Below are positions 63,734-64,000 of a DNA stretch of 64,000 nucleotides, piece by piece. Position numbers and translations under genes: made by a program. The notes beneath the pieces are model-generated. The model had not been told where the DNA came from. It did not search any database and worked only from the letters and a program-made list of their open reading frames with translations. Source of the stretch: Bordetella parapertussis (GTDB lineage: Bacteria > Pseudomonadota > Gammaproteobacteria > Burkholderiales > Burkholderiaceae_C); NCBI GenBank assembly GCA_945870575.1, contig CAMBSK010000012.1, positions 1 to 64,000 of the forward strand, written 5' to 3'. Each line of letters begins with the position of its first letter. Positions within the stretch are counted from its first letter, which is position 1.

Positions 63734-64000
63734 TTGACCAAGGCCAAGCTTCGGGCAGCCACCGTCGGAGGTTCCGCCGACGAGATCGAAGCCGCTTTTT
63801 ATGAAGCTTTACAAAAAGGCGATATTGAACGGCTCATGGCCTGTTGGTCTGATGATGAAGATGTGGTGTGTGTACATCCCGGCGGCCCGCGTCTGGTCGG
63901 CATAGACAATATCCGTCAATCCTTTGAAAATATGTTCAGCAACGGCGTAATTGATGCCCATCCTGAACATGTGCGCAAAGTAGAAACGGTCACCAGCGCC
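63734..64000 (+). CDS. NTF2-like (SnoaL/DUF4440) protein, 3' end outside window
   Basis: An open frame starting at TTG 63734 runs off the end. The 89 visible residues include EIEAAFYEALQKGDIERLMACW and VVCVHPGGPRLVGIDNIRQSFE, the shape and Trp-Asp/His-Pro pattern of NTF2-like fold proteins with a SnoaL/DUF4440-type cavity. Function of this group is unknown. It starts 4 bases after the atpC stop; Burkholderiales often carry such a gene there (recalled). The start codon is uncertain, since TTG is weak. Confidence 0.7.
   Translation, partial: MTKAKLRAATVGGSADEIEAAFYEALQKGDIERLMACWSDDEDVVCVHPGGPRLVGIDNIRQSFENMFSNGVIDAHPEHVRKVETVTSA

Overview
The window is a continuous chromosomal segment of a betaproteobacterium. 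Gene content and order point to Burkholderiales, probably close to Comamonadaceae (inference): a ybeD-like/lipB/lipA cluster, an atpI-BEFHAGDC operon with a short NTF2-like gene after atpC, transketolase followed by GAPDH, divergent xth and pyrE, an lplT/alr pair, and a fused indolepyruvate:ferredoxin oxidoreductase of 1190 residues. No rRNA, tRNA or CRISPR array was seen, and no stretch above about 260 bases lacks a gene or remnant.

Layout. (1) 1-6122: a tight, co-oriented cluster that starts outside the window. It encodes CheW, a soluble protein with two Cache-like units, a receiver/class III nucleotide cyclase, two small cyclic-nucleotide-binding proteins and a class I (PDEase_I-type) phosphodiesterase, and ends at a strong terminator. 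It reads as a complete second-messenger circuit (sense, make, bind, destroy) joined to a chemosensory array, and is the most unusual part of the window. (2) 6183-13112: barstar-like protein, malic enzyme, a small outer-membrane-type protein, rubredoxin, PepP, a scar made of a HigBA-like toxin-antitoxin remnant joined to a truncated GNAT gene, and MurU. (3) 13279-18863: tkt, gap, glcE, glcF. (4) 18886-26342: two paralogous hybrid histidine kinases, glutathione peroxidase, an EamA permease and LplT, divergent from alr. (5) 26571-31294: a RAYT-type motif, nitronate monooxygenase, a serine beta-lactamase-like hydrolase coupled to AmpG, and an M48 peptidase. (6) 31436-38539: a sigma-54 activator of AcoR type, a candidate UAS plus -24/-12 promoter, a Tat-type amidohydrolase, a six-cysteine secreted peptide, a cupin, and an HMG-CoA-lyase-like/CoA-transferase pair. 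(7) 38748-42523: a dihaem protein, an adhesin-E-like protein, DUF4399, an alpha/beta hydrolase and a metallo-hydrolase. (8) 42561-45816: an accessory patch with a VapB whose VapC is reduced to a stub, short direct repeats, a Baeyer-Villiger-type monooxygenase, ArfB and an intact MNT/HEPN pair. (9) 45859-56537: xth, pyrE, indolepyruvate oxidoreductase, puuD/puuA-like genes, a CDF metal exporter with a His-Gly repeat, lipA, lipB and ybeD. (10) 56629-64000: the full ATP synthase operon and the start of an NTF2-like gene.

Functional themes. Central metabolism is well covered (malic enzyme, transketolase, GAPDH, glycolate oxidase subunits, lipoate synthesis, ATP synthase). Peptidoglycan recycling appears twice (MurU; AmpG with a beta-lactamase-like hydrolase). 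Three toxin-antitoxin loci are present in different states: one complete (MNT/HEPN), one antitoxin with a toxin stub (VapB), and one with only remnants (HigBA-like). Together with the RAYT motif and the short repeats they mark the likely acquired or decaying places. Domain and family calls come from motifs read in the translated sequence; no database search was run.
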